64,000 nucleotides of DNA. Origin: Streptomyces sp. NBC_01231. GTDB taxonomy: Bacteria > Actinomycetota > Actinomycetes > Streptomycetales > Streptomycetaceae. The stretch is taken from positions 4,464,001-4,528,000 of the forward strand of contig CP108521.1 of NCBI GenBank assembly GCA_035999765.1. Direction: 5' to 3'. This document shows positions 9,229 through 17,281 of the stretch, piece by piece (within the stretch, counting starts at the first letter, position 1; each line of letters begins with the position of its first letter). Position numbers and translations under genes: made by a program. The notes under the pieces are model-generated. The model was given only the letters and a program-made list of their open reading frames with translations. It was not told where the DNA came from and searched no databases.

Positions 9229-9573
9229 GTGCCGACCTACCAGTACCAGTGCACCGAGTGTGGCGAGGGCCTCGAGGCGGTGCAGAAGTTCACCGACGAC
9301 GCACTCACCGAGTGCCCCAACTGCCAGGGCCGCCTCAAGAAGGTGTTCTCCGCGGTCGGCATCGTCTTCAAGGGCTCCGGCTTCTACCGCAACGACAGCC
9401 GCGGCTCCTCGTCGAGCAGCGCGCCGTCGAATGCGAAGTCGGCGACGTCCTCTTCGTCCTCGGAGTCGAAGTCGTCCTCCGACTCGAAGTCGTCCTCGGA
9501 CTCGAAGTCCTCGAGCTCGAGCACGGGCGCCTCAAGCACGGGCAAGTCGTCCAGCAGCAGCTCCGCCGCGTAG
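9229..9573 (+). CDS. FmdB-family zinc ribbon protein
   Basis: Small protein of 114 residues with an N-terminal zinc ribbon (PTYQYQCTECG ... ECPNCQGRLKKVF, two CxxC knuckles) typical of FmdB/CxxC_CXXC_SSSS regulators, then GSGFYRND and a Ser/Lys/Asp low-complexity tail (SSSSSESKSSSDSKSSS type). The role of the family is not settled; FmdB was first described as a putative regulator of formamidase. Start GTG at 9229 has AGGAGG at 9216-9221. The CIRCE site directly in front suggests HrcA-controlled, heat-inducible expression, which would point to a protein-quality or RNA-binding stress role (inference). Confidence 0.85.
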   Translation: MPTYQYQCTECGEGLEAVQKFTDDALTECPNCQGRLKKVFSAVGIVFKGSGFYRNDSRGSSSSSAPSNAKSATSSSSSESKSSSDSKSSSDSKSSSSSTGASSTGKSSSSSSAA

Positions 9574-9662
9574 GACCAAGGCCCTTTCGCCACGTAGGAC
9601 CCGTTTCTTACGGGACCCTGTCGTCGTACGACGGCGGGGTCTTCGGCGTTTCCGGGGGCGGT

Positions 9663-9678
9663 TAGGGTGCGGGGCATG
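9663..9678 (+). promoter_or_regulatory. Leaderless promoter of the phosphorylase gene
   Basis: TAGGGT (9663-9668) is a good Streptomyces -10 hexamer and is followed after exactly 7 nt by ATG 9676, so the transcript should start at or next to the start codon. There is no ribosome site in front of the ATG. The -35 region is weak. Confidence 0.55.
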
Positions 9679-10518
9679 GCGAACAAGGCGAACGCAGAGA
9701 TCGGTGTGATCGGAGGCTCCGGCTTCTACTCGTTCCTCGACGACGTGACCGAGATCCAGGTGGACACCCCCTACGGGCCGCCCAGTGACTCCCTCTTCCT
9801 CGGCGAGGTCGCCGGTCGGCGAGTCGCCTTCCTGCCCCGGCACGGACGCGGCCACCATCTGCCGCCGCACCGCATCAACTACCGGGCCAACCTCTGGGCC
9901 CTGCGGTCCGTCGGGGCCCGCCAGGTCCTCGGTCCGTGCGCGGTGGGCGGCCTGCGCCCCGAGTACGGGCCGGGCACGCTGTTGGTGCCGGACCAGCTGG
10001 TCGACCGTACGAAGTCCCGGACGGGCACGTACTTCGACGGGCTGCCGCTGCCGGGCGGCGGGGTGCCGAACGTGGTCCACGTGTCCCTGGCCGATCCCTA
10101 CTGCCCGGCCGGACGGGCGGCCGCGCTGAAGGCGGCGCGTGGGCGGGACTGGGAACCGGTGGACGGCGGCACGCTGGTCGTGATCGAGGGGCCGCGGTTC
10201 TCGACCCGCGCCGAGTCGGTGTGGCACCAGGCGCAGGGCTGGTCGGTGGTCGGCATGACCGGACACCCCGAGGCCGCACTCGCCCGCGAACTGGAGCTCT
10301 GCTACACCTCGTTGACTCTGGTCACCGATCTCGACGCGGGCGCCGAGACGGGCGAGGGCGTCTCCCACGACGAGGTGCTGCGGGTGTTCGCGGCGAACGT
10401 GGACCGGCTGCGGGGCGTGCTGTTCGACGCGGTGGCCGCGCTGCCGTCGGGCGAGGAGCGGGACTGCCTGTGCGCGAGCGCGCTGGGCGGGATGGATCCG
10501 GGGTTCGCGCTGCCGTAG
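9676..10518 (+). CDS. S-methyl-5'-thioadenosine / purine nucleoside phosphorylase
   Basis: Phosphorolysis of 5'-methylthioadenosine, methylthioinosine or a purine nucleoside, in methionine and purine salvage. The 280-residue protein starts EIGVIGGSGFYSFLDDVTEI, the phosphate-binding GGSGFY loop of the MTAP/PNP trimeric family, and has FLPRHGRGHHLPPHRINYRANLWAL (residues about 55-79), GPRFSTRAES and MTGHPEAALARELELCY motifs. ATG 9676 is preferred over GTG 9667 because of the overlapping -10. Whether it prefers MTA or MTI cannot be decided by eye. Stands alone. Confidence 0.88.
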   Translation: MANKANAEIGVIGGSGFYSFLDDVTEIQVDTPYGPPSDSLFLGEVAGRRVAFLPRHGRGHHLPPHRINYRANLWALRSVGARQVLGPCAVGGLRPEYGPGTLLVPDQLVDRTKSRTGTYFDGLPLPGGGVPNVVHVSLADPYCPAGRAAALKAARGRDWEPVDGGTLVVIEGPRFSTRAESVWHQAQGWSVVGMTGHPEAALARELELCYTSLTLVTDLDAGAETGEGVSHDEVLRVFAANVDRLRGVLFDAVAALPSGEERDCLCASALGGMDPGFALP

Positions 10519-10647
10519 GGGTGCCGGCCTCGGGGGTTCTGGACTCAGGGCTGCTGGACTCAGGTGTGCTGGTCAGAACTGCTGGACTCGGGGGTTCCGG
10601 CCTCAGATGACCCGCCTCCGTGGGTGGAACTTCCCGTTCGGGTGAGG

Positions 10648-10663
10648 GAGTTGTCCACAACTC
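10648..10663. promoter_or_regulatory. DnaA-box-containing perfect palindrome
   Basis: GAGTTGTCCACAACTC is a perfect 16-bp palindrome. Its core TTGTCCACA (10651-10659) equals the preferred DnaA box of Streptomyces as I recall it. It lies in the gap between the phosphorylase and the SAF-domain gene; the rest of that gap (10519-10753) holds three loose copies of TGGACTCRGG. Confidence 0.5.
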
Positions 10664-10753
10664 GGCAGTAGCCCACCGGCGTCTGCGGGAATCGGCGCGA
10701 AGCCGCATCGTGGCATCGCAAGCCGATCCCTCGTCGCAGGTGGTGGTCCTCCC

Positions 10754-11440
10754 ATGTCCTTCGCACTTTCCTCCTCGCCCTCGCCCTCGTCCTCGTACTC
10801 GTCCTCTCGCTCCCCTTCTCCCGTTTCTCCCGCTCCCGTTTCTCCCGCTCCCGTTTCTCCCGCTCCCGTTTCTCCCGCTCCCGTTTCTCCCGCTCCCGTT
10901 TCTCCCGCTCCCGTTTTCCCGCGGCCGCTCGGCGTGGAAGCTCCCCCGATCTGCGAGGTGCCGCACTTCGCCCCCGTGCGCATTCGTGGCGGGCGTTATC
11001 AACTGCAGCGACTCGTACGGCACCGGCGGCGTGCCGTAGCTGCCGGCCTCACCGTCACGGCGGCCGCGGTCCTGGCGGCGGGACCCTCGGTCCCTCAGGA
11101 AACGGAGCAGCCCCGCGGGCGTCCCGTGGCGGATCCCGTACGGGAACACCGTGCCGTCCGGCTCGTGACGGCACCGGTGCGGATCGCCGACGGAGCCACG
11201 GTCCGGCTGTTGCGGCCCGGTGACCGGGTGGACGTCATCGCCGCCGAGCAGACGGCGACCGGCGGCGACGCCCGCGTGGTCGCGCGCGGGGCGCGGGTGA
11301 CGAAGGTGCCGGAGGCGCTGGAGACACCGGGCAGCGCGGTCGAGGGCGGGGCGCTCGTCGTGCTGTCGGTACCGCGCTCCACCGCGGCGCGTCTCGCCGG
11401 CGCGAGCACGACGGCACGACTGGCGGTGACTCTGTGTTGA
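10754..11440 (+). CDS. SAF-domain (CpaB/RcpC-like) membrane-anchored protein with PVSPA repeats
   Basis: 228 residues. An N-terminal Ser/Pro-rich segment holds six exact 15-bp repeats coding PVSPA (10820-10909). One membrane helix follows (AVAAGLTVTAAAVLAAG, residues about 95-111), and then a C-terminal domain APVRIADGATVRLLRPGDRVDVIAAEQ ... ARVVARGARVTKVPE resembling the SAF/RcpC fold of Flp-pilus assembly protein CpaB. In Streptomyces such proteins occur next to mscL; pilus function is not shown here because no tad genes are near. Start ATG 10754 has AGGTGG 9 nt upstream. Length variation through the repeats is likely between strains. Confidence 0.65.
   Translation: MSFALSSSPSPSSSYSSSRSPSPVSPAPVSPAPVSPAPVSPAPVSPAPVSPAPVFPRPLGVEAPPICEVPHFAPVRIRGGRYQLQRLVRHRRRAVAAGLTVTAAAVLAAGPSVPQETEQPRGRPVADPVREHRAVRLVTAPVRIADGATVRLLRPGDRVDVIAAEQTATGGDARVVARGARVTKVPEALETPGSAVEGGALVVLSVPRSTAARLAGASTTARLAVTLC
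10820..10909 (+). repeat. Six exact 15-bp coding repeats
   Basis: Unit CCCGTTTCTCCCGCT repeated six times without change, then a partial seventh unit. Each codes PVSPA, so copy-number change keeps the frame. Confidence 0.9.
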
Positions 11441-11566
11441 CCCATGCGATGCGCACCGCGTCACGCTCCTCGTTGGAGCCACCCGCATGGACAGGGTCGC
11501 CTCGTCCTCACGTAGGTTGCGGAGCTGTTTGTTCCACTACCGGTTCGTATGAGGAGAGTTCCCGAG

Positions 11567-12049
11567 TTGAGCGAGAAGAAGCCAAGCGTCTTGCAGGGGT
11601 TCAAGGCCTTCCTGATGCGCGGGAACGTCGTCGATCTGGCGGTGGCCGTGGTCATCGGCGCAGCCTTCACCAACATCGTCAACTCGGTGGTGAAGGGTCT
11701 GATCAACCCGCTGGTGGGAGCGGTCGGCACCAAGAACCTCGACAGTTACAGCTCGTGCCTGGAGGACCCCTGCAAGGTGGCCGCGGACGGCACGGTGCAG
11801 AGCGGTATCCAGATCATGTGGGGCTCCGTCCTCGGCGCCACCCTGACCTTCGTGATCACGGCGGCGGTCGTCTACTTCCTGATGGTCCTGCCGATGTCGA
11901 AGTACCTGGCGCGGATGGAGGCCCGCAGGAAGGCGAAGGAGGGCACGCAGGAGGTCATGGAGCTGACCGAGTTGGAGGTGCTCAAGGAGATCCGCGACGC
12001 GTTGCTCGCACAGCAGCGGCAGCGTGGATCCGGCCACGACGAGCGTTAG
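11567..12049 (+). CDS. mscL: Large-conductance mechanosensitive channel MscL
   Basis: Membrane tension-gated pore that releases solutes on osmotic downshock. The 160-residue protein starts LSEKKPSVLQGFKAFLMRGNVVDLAVAVVIGAAFTNIV (TM1 with the GxxxAF pattern), has a periplasmic loop with SYSSCLEDPC (two Cys), TM2 at about residues 92-112 and a basic C-terminal helix. Start TTG at 11567 is chosen since GAGGAG lies 10 nt upstream; an in-frame ATG at 11549 would overlap that ribosome site. It lies 126 bp after the SAF-domain gene on the same strand. Confidence 0.93.
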   Translation: MSEKKPSVLQGFKAFLMRGNVVDLAVAVVIGAAFTNIVNSVVKGLINPLVGAVGTKNLDSYSSCLEDPCKVAADGTVQSGIQIMWGSVLGATLTFVITAAVVYFLMVLPMSKYLARMEARRKAKEGTQEVMELTELEVLKEIRDALLAQQRQRGSGHDER

Positions 12050-12080
12050 CAGCGGCAGCGGTCCGCGGCGCCCGGCGGGT

Positions 12081-12263
12081 TCAGAGGTGGTGGGGCGGCT
12101 TCTCGTCGAGGAAGCGCTTCAGGTCGGCCGCGCTGTCGCCCTCGCCACCGGGCCGCTCACCCCATCCCCGGTCCGTGTCGTCCGAGGACTGGCGGTCCAG
12201 CGGGTCGTCGAAGATCAGCGCGGGCTTCGGGGCACGCGGCTCGGGATCGGGGGCGGTGCTCAT
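12081..12263 (-). CDS. Small conserved protein, function unknown
   Basis: 60 residues, acidic and Pro-rich, ending DLKRFLDEKPPHHL. No membrane segment or known motif. It is wedged between mscL and ltrA on the opposite strand, with clean codon usage (third positions mostly G/C), which supports it being a real gene. I recall similar short proteins next to ltrA/mscL in Streptomyces but cannot name a function. Confidence 0.6.
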   Translation of the reverse strand: MSTAPDPEPRAPKPALIFDDPLDRQSSDDTDRGWGERPGGEGDSAADLKRFLDEKPPHHL

Positions 12264-12349
12264 GTCTCCAGGGTACGGCCCTGGTGGCGGCCCACCGCCG
12301 GCGAAGTCATCCCCAAGCCATTCCGGCGCTGATCTGCTGTGCTGGACCC

Positions 12350-13615
12350 ATGACGTCCAGTTCCCCTCCCCCGCCCGTCCCCCAGGGCGCTCCCGAACGC
12401 CGCGGCCCCCTGCGCAGGCTCACGGCCCGCGGTCGCCAAGAGGCACATCGTGTGGCCTCGCCACTGGAGCTCTTCTTCGACCTGTGTTTCGTCGTGGCGA
12501 TCGCCCAGGCCGGCATCCAACTGGTGCACGCCGTGGCCGAGGCGCACACGGGCGAGGGCATCCTCAACTACACGATGGTCTTCTTCGCCATCTGGTGGGC
12601 GTGGATGAACTTCACCTGGTTCGCCTCGGCGTACGACAACGACGACACCCTCTACCGGGTCGTCACCCTGGTACAGATCGCCGGCGTCCTGGTCCTGGCG
12701 GCCGGGGTCTCCCGGGCGTTCGAGGAGCACGAGTTCCTGGCCGTCTGGCTGGGCTACGTGATCATGCGGCTGGCCATGATCGCGCAGTGGCTGCGGGTGG
12801 CGCTGTCGAGCGAGGGCCCGGAACGGACGATGGCCCTGCGGTACGCCGGCGGCGTGCTGCTCTGCCAGGTCGGCTGGCTGGGTCTGCTGGTCCTGCCCGA
12901 GGGCGCCCGGCCCTGGGTGTTCCTGGTGATGGCGCCGCTGGAGATGTGCGTGCCACCGTACGCGGAGAAGGACCACCCGACGTCCTGGCATCCGCACCAC
13001 ATCGCGGAGCGGTACGGACTGTTCACGATCATCGTGCTCGGCGAAACGATCGCCGCGGCCACAGTCGCCGTGAAGTCGGGCATCTACGAGAACGACGCAC
13101 TGGACGATCTGCTGCCGATCGCAGGGGGCGGCCTGTTGATCATCTTCGCCGCCTGGTGGATCTACTTCGTGGTGCCCATCCACGGTCATCTGCGCTCCAG
13201 CAGGCAGGCGTTCCTGTGGGGCTACGGCCACTACCTGGTCTTCGCCTCCGCCGCGGCGATCGGCGCCGGGCTGGAGGTCGCGGTGGAGCAGACGCTCGGC
13301 AAGGCGCACATCTCCACACTGGCCGCGGCGGCCGCCGTGACCCTGCCGACGGCGCTCTATCTGCTCACCGTGTGGGTGCTGCACTCCCGGCACTACAAGG
13401 TGGGCATCGCCCAGCAACTGGTGCTGCCGACCACGGCACTTCTGGTGATCGCCAGCTCCTTCCTGGGCGAGTGGGCGGTGTTCGCGGCGGGCATCGTGGC
13501 GGCGCTGGCGGTGGTGGTCGGCACGACGCTCACGGCACGCATGACCGCGCGGGAGGCCGACACGGCGCGGGAGGCCGGGGACGCTCGGGAGGCCGGCGAC
13601 GCGCGGGCCCTTTGA
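12350..13615 (+). CDS. Low temperature requirement protein A (LtrA) family membrane protein
   Basis: 421 residues with about 11 hydrophobic segments. LtrA hallmarks are ASPLELFFDLCFVVAIAQ (residues about 36-53), FFAIWWAWMNFTWFASAYDNDD, a central HIAERYGLFTIIVLGETIAAATV and WWIYF. The family was named from a Listeria cold-growth mutant; the molecular activity is unknown. Start ATG 12350 gives the compact N-terminus MTSSSPPPPV; a GTG-type start at 12284 would overlap the promoter of the divergent small gene. The C-terminus ends in TAREAGDAREAGDAR repeats. Confidence 0.88.
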   Translation: MTSSSPPPPVPQGAPERRGPLRRLTARGRQEAHRVASPLELFFDLCFVVAIAQAGIQLVHAVAEAHTGEGILNYTMVFFAIWWAWMNFTWFASAYDNDDTLYRVVTLVQIAGVLVLAAGVSRAFEEHEFLAVWLGYVIMRLAMIAQWLRVALSSEGPERTMALRYAGGVLLCQVGWLGLLVLPEGARPWVFLVMAPLEMCVPPYAEKDHPTSWHPHHIAERYGLFTIIVLGETIAAATVAVKSGIYENDALDDLLPIAGGGLLIIFAAWWIYFVVPIHGHLRSSRQAFLWGYGHYLVFASAAAIGAGLEVAVEQTLGKAHISTLAAAAAVTLPTALYLLTVWVLHSRHYKVGIAQQLVLPTTALLVIASSFLGEWAVFAAGIVAALAVVVGTTLTARMTAREADTAREAGDAREAGDARAL

Positions 13616-13698
13616 GGGGCTGGTGGCGCAGTAGCCGGAGGGACGCCGGCGGGCGCGGGAGCGCATGGGCCCCTGACAGCTGGACGAGACTGGGATCC

Positions 13699-14721
13699 AT
13701 GACAGTTGACGCATTGACGGACATCGCCGGTGTACGGGTCGGGCACGCCACGCGTACCGGCGGGGGCTGGCTCACCGGCACCACGGTCGTGCTCGCGCCG
13801 GAGGGCGGGGCAGTCGCCGCCGTGGACGTGCGTGGCGGCGGGCCCGGCACCAAGGAGACCGACGCCCTCGACCCGCGCAACCTCGTGCAGAAGGTCGACG
13901 CGATCGTGCTGACCGGCGGCAGCGCGTACGGCCTCGACGCGGCGTCCGGGGTGATGGCCTGGCTGGAGGAGCAGGGGCGAGGCGTACCGGTCGGGGTGGA
14001 CCCGGCGCAGGTCGTGCCGGTGGTACCCGCGGCCTGTGTCTTCGACCTGGGCCGGGGCGGCGACTTCCGGGCCAGGCCGGACGCGGCCACGGGGCGCGCC
14101 GCGGTCGAGGCGGCATCGGCGAGCGAGCCCGGGGCTCGGGTGCCGGAGGGATGTGTGGGCGCGGGTACGGGCGCCACGGTCGGGCCGCTCAAGGGCGGTG
14201 TCGGCACGGCGAGCACGGTGCTCGGCTCGGGGATCACGGTGGCCGCGCTGGTGGTGGCCAACGCGGCGGGGTCGGTAACGGATCCGGAAACGGGGGTTCT
14301 GTACGGGGAGTTGTTCCAGGGACGGGTGGAGTACCCGGAGACAGGTGTCCATGACCATGCCCTGCGTCGCCTCGCCGACATCACCGCGACCAACGCGCCG
14401 CCCCCGCTCAACACCACGCTCGCGGTGGTCGCCACCGACGCGGACCTGTCGAAGGCCCAGGCACAGAAGCTGGCCGGCACCGCGCACGACGGCATCGCCC
14501 GCGCCGTGCGACCGGTGCACCTGCTCCACGACGGCGACACGGTGTTCGCGCTGGCGACGGGCGCCCGACCGCTCGGCACCGACCACCCCCTCGCACTCAA
14601 CGACATCCTCGCGGCGGGCGCGGACGCGGTGACCCGCGCGATCGTCCGCGCCGTGCACGCGGCCGAGTCGGTGGCCGCGCCGGGCGGGACGTGGCCGTCG
14701 TACGGGGAGTTGTACGGGTAG
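13699..14721 (+). CDS. P1 family (S58/DmpA-like) self-processing peptidase
   Basis: Ntn-type aminopeptidase/amidase of the DmpA, BapA group; 340 residues. It starts MTVDALTDIAGVRVGHAT (family start pattern), has DVRGGGPGTKETDALDP, VLTGGSAYGLDAASGVMAWLEE at about 70-92, and KGGVGTAS. In this family autocleavage exposes an N-terminal Ser or Thr; here the matching site is PPLN238-T239TLAVVATDA, so Thr239 is the predicted nucleophile. Substrate unknown (N-terminal D- or beta-amino acids in relatives). Start ATG 13699. The IS607 element begins within about 100 bp of its end. Confidence 0.87.
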   Translation: MTVDALTDIAGVRVGHATRTGGGWLTGTTVVLAPEGGAVAAVDVRGGGPGTKETDALDPRNLVQKVDAIVLTGGSAYGLDAASGVMAWLEEQGRGVPVGVDPAQVVPVVPAACVFDLGRGGDFRARPDAATGRAAVEAASASEPGARVPEGCVGAGTGATVGPLKGGVGTASTVLGSGITVAALVVANAAGSVTDPETGVLYGELFQGRVEYPETGVHDHALRRLADITATNAPPPLNTTLAVVATDADLSKAQAQKLAGTAHDGIARAVRPVHLLHDGDTVFALATGARPLGTDHPLALNDILAAGADAVTRAIVRAVHAAESVAAPGGTWPSYGELYG

Positions 14722-14805
14722 TTCCAGAGGGAGTCGCACGGGGAGTCGTAAGTGGGGGGCTCCACCTGCTGGTCCTCGAAGTCGGGTAAGTGAGCGTAAC
14801 CATGT

Positions 14806-17013
14806 AGGAGTGAGTGTCGTTGTCAGAGCGTGAATCTGACGGAATGGGCGAAGACGCAGGGAGTGCATCCGCAGACCGCGTATCGCTGGTTCCGCGAGGG
14901 GGCGTTGCCGGTACCGGCTCAGCGGGTCGGGCCACGCACGATCCTGGTGAACATCGACGCGAACACCACGCCCGAAGCCATCGGCGGTCTGGGCCTGTAT
15001 GCCCGCGTGTCCTCGCACGATCAGAAGACCGATCTGGAACGCCAGGTCGCTCGGCTGTCGGCGTGGGCAGCGAAGGGCGGTCACCAAGTCGTTCGTGTCG
15101 AGGCGGAGATCGCTTCCGGGATGAACGGCTGCCGTTCCAAGGCCCGGCGTCTGCTGGCCGACCCGCACGTGACCTGCGTGGTGGTGGAGCACAAGGACCG
15201 CCTCGGCCGGATGAACGTCGAGCTTGTCGAGGCCGCCTTGTCCGCGACGGGCCGTCGCCTGCTGGTTCTGGACGAGGGCGAGGTCGAAGACGACCTGGTG
15301 CGGGACATGGTGGAGGTGATGACCTCGTTCTGCGCCCGCCTGTACGGGCGCAGGTCGGCGAAGAACCGCGCCCGCAAGGCACTGGAGGCCGCCGAACATG
15401 GCTGACCTCCGCCCGATTGCCGCGCCGTCCGTGGCCCTCGGTCCGTCCGGTGTGGCGATCCGTGCCCGGCTGAAGGGCCTCACGCCCGAGGATGAGAACG
15501 TTCTGCGCTTGGTGGGGGAGCACCTGGGCTCGCTCGCCTCGAAGGACCTCACAGCGCGTTGCATGGACGGCCTGGAGCACTCCACCGAGTCATGGGCGAC
15601 CCGTAAGAGGGACCTGACGGCCGAGTCGTCGTCCAGGTGGGCCGGGTCGATCACGAAGGCCACGCATGACCAGTGGGCGTTTGCCCGGCGCGGCCAGGCC
15701 GCGCACGTGAAGTCCCTCGAAGCCGGTATCACGACGATCCGGCACCGGCTGTCGCTGCCGGTCGGGCAGAGGGGCACCAAGCGGACTCCGGGCGGCTACC
15801 GCTCCGCGCACGAGTGGTTCAACAAGGCGCGACGGCTGCATGCGCTGGAGGGCCGGCTCGACCAGGTTCTGGCCGACCGGGAAGCGGGCTGGGTGCGTGT
15901 CGTGCGGGGCGGTAAACGTCTGCTGGGCAGCCGCCACAACCTCGACAAGGCACAGCTCACCGAGGCCGAGTGGCGTGAGCGGTGGGAAGCCGAACGCTGG
16001 TTCCTCAAGGCGGACGGCGAGTCCGGGAAAAGGTTCGGCAACGAGACGATCCGCAGCACGCCCGAGGGTGAAGTATCCATCAAGCTCCCGGCCCCGCTCG
16101 CCGGCCTGGCGAACGCCAGGCACGGCCGGTACGTACTCGCCGCGCAGGCGCGGTTCCCTCACCGGGGGCAGGAGTGGGCCGACCGTGTGGAGGCCAACCA
16201 GGCTGTGGCCTACCGCATCCACTACGACACCGGGCGCGGGCGCTGGTACATGGACGCCTCCTGGCAGATCCCACCCACCAGGACCATCCCACTCGAAGCC
16301 GCCCTCGCCGATGGTGTGATCGGCGTGGACACCAATGCCGACCACCTCGCCGCATGGCGCCTGGACACTCACGGCAACCCGATCGGCCGGCCGCGCCGGT
16401 TCCTCTATGACCTGTCCGGCATCGCCCAGCACCGCGACGCCCAGGTACGCCACGCCCTCACACGGCTGCTGAACTGGGCCAAGAGCTGCGGCGTCAAGGC
16501 CGTCGCGGTCGAAGACCTCGACTTCCAGGCCGAGAAGACCAGAGAGAAGCACGGGCGCAAGCGCCGATTCCGGCAGCTCATCTCCGGTATGCCGACCGGC
16601 AGGCTCCGCGCCCGGCTGACCTCCATGGCCGACACCACAGGTATCGCGATCATCGCCGTGGACCCGGCCTACACCAGCAAATGGGGCGCCCAGCACTGGC
16701 AAAAGCCGATGGCCGGCCCCACCCGTAAGACCACCCGTCACGACGCGGCGAGCATCGCGATCGGACGACGCGCCCAGGGGCACCCGATCCGGCGACGGAC
16801 GACACCGCCCCGTGCACACCAGAGCGATGTGCACGGGCATCGGACCGTCCAGGCCGACCGGCGTGCCCTTGGGCGTGAGGGACCCCGCCCCCGCATCCCC
16901 GGACCACGGACACGATCCGTGCCGCCGGACGCGGCGAGTACGCGGGCGACCAGGACATCCAAAACCGTTCGGGGTGTCCGCAGTGACCAAGTGTGGGTCC
17001 AAGACTCACTCCT
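14806..17013. mobile_element. IS607-type element (TnpA serine recombinase + TnpB)
   Basis: Two overlapping genes, a serine recombinase with MerR-like head and a TnpB, form an IS607-family unit inserted between the P1 peptidase and the L,D-transpeptidase gene. IS607 elements have no classical terminal inverted repeats. Here the 10-mer AGGAGTGAGT occurs at 14806-14815 and its complement at 17004-17013, each next to GTGAGC (14790s and 17014-17019 complement), which may mark recombinase sites near both ends; the coordinates given span these motifs, not proven ends. Confidence 0.6.
14830..15405 (+). CDS. tnpA: IS607 family serine recombinase (TnpA)
   Basis: Catalyses excision and insertion of the element through a 5'-phosphoserine bond. 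The 191-residue protein has an N-terminal MerR-like winged helix (NLTEWAKTQGVHPQTAYRWFREGALPVPAQRVG, residues 2-34) and a resolvase domain with YARVSSHDQKTDLERQV at 57-73 (S61 is the likely nucleophile) and a VVVEHKDRLGRMNVELVEAAL motif at about 117-137. This domain order is characteristic of IS607. Start GTG 14830 has no strong ribosome site. The stop overlaps tnpB by 8 bp, so translation is coupled. Confidence 0.88.
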   Translation: MNLTEWAKTQGVHPQTAYRWFREGALPVPAQRVGPRTILVNIDANTTPEAIGGLGLYARVSSHDQKTDLERQVARLSAWAAKGGHQVVRVEAEIASGMNGCRSKARRLLADPHVTCVVVEHKDRLGRMNVELVEAALSATGRRLLVLDEGEVEDDLVRDMVEVMTSFCARLYGRRSAKNRARKALEAAEHG

Positions 17014-17026
17014 GCTCACTGATTAG
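15398..17026 (+). CDS. tnpB: TnpB-type RuvC nuclease lacking the zinc ribbon
   Basis: TnpB proteins are RNA-guided nucleases that use an omega-RNA from the element's 3' end and protect the element from loss. This 542-residue form has the N-terminal wedge/REC-like region and a complete RuvC triad: D311 in GVIGVDTNADHLAAW, E372 in VAVEDLDF and D449 in RHDAASIAIGRRAQG. Between E372 and D449, where canonical TnpB has YTSxxCxxCG...CxxCG, this protein reads AYTSKWGAQHWQKPMAGPT with no cysteine at all, so the zinc ribbon is gone while the flanking motif is kept. The tail after 465 is basic and low-complexity; its DNA may overlap an omega-RNA. Start ATG 15398 overlaps tnpA. Confidence 0.85.
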   Translation: MADLRPIAAPSVALGPSGVAIRARLKGLTPEDENVLRLVGEHLGSLASKDLTARCMDGLEHSTESWATRKRDLTAESSSRWAGSITKATHDQWAFARRGQAAHVKSLEAGITTIRHRLSLPVGQRGTKRTPGGYRSAHEWFNKARRLHALEGRLDQVLADREAGWVRVVRGGKRLLGSRHNLDKAQLTEAEWRERWEAERWFLKADGESGKRFGNETIRSTPEGEVSIKLPAPLAGLANARHGRYVLAAQARFPHRGQEWADRVEANQAVAYRIHYDTGRGRWYMDASWQIPPTRTIPLEAALADGVIGVDTNADHLAAWRLDTHGNPIGRPRRFLYDLSGIAQHRDAQVRHALTRLLNWAKSCGVKAVAVEDLDFQAEKTREKHGRKRRFRQLISGMPTGRLRARLTSMADTTGIAIIAVDPAYTSKWGAQHWQKPMAGPTRKTTRHDAASIAIGRRAQGHPIRRRTTPPRAHQSDVHGHRTVQADRRALGREGPRPRIPGPRTRSVPPDAASTRATRTSKTVRGVRSDQVWVQDSLLLTD

Positions 17027-17281
17027 GAACGGTGTGTCAGGTGGGTGTGTGGGGGAAGACGGGCGGGAGCCGCTGAGGCAGACGCACTGCGGGAGGCGTG
17101 GAAGGGCCACCGGGGGACGGACTGCGGGAGGCGCGCCGGCCGGCAAACCGGCGTGGCATTGTCCCGGTTGTGTCACGTGATGGCGTTCATCGCGACCGGA
17201 GGGAACCCGACCGGCCCGCGATGCCTTCTTTCTTCACGCACTGGAGCGGATCACCCACATCACAAGAACCTGGAGCAGCCC

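Noticed and set aside
11434..13690. Continuous plus-strand frame running from mscL into the P1 peptidase
   Set aside because: Only its last 340 codons (from ATG 13699) are the peptidase; the earlier part is a shadow of mscL and ltrA.
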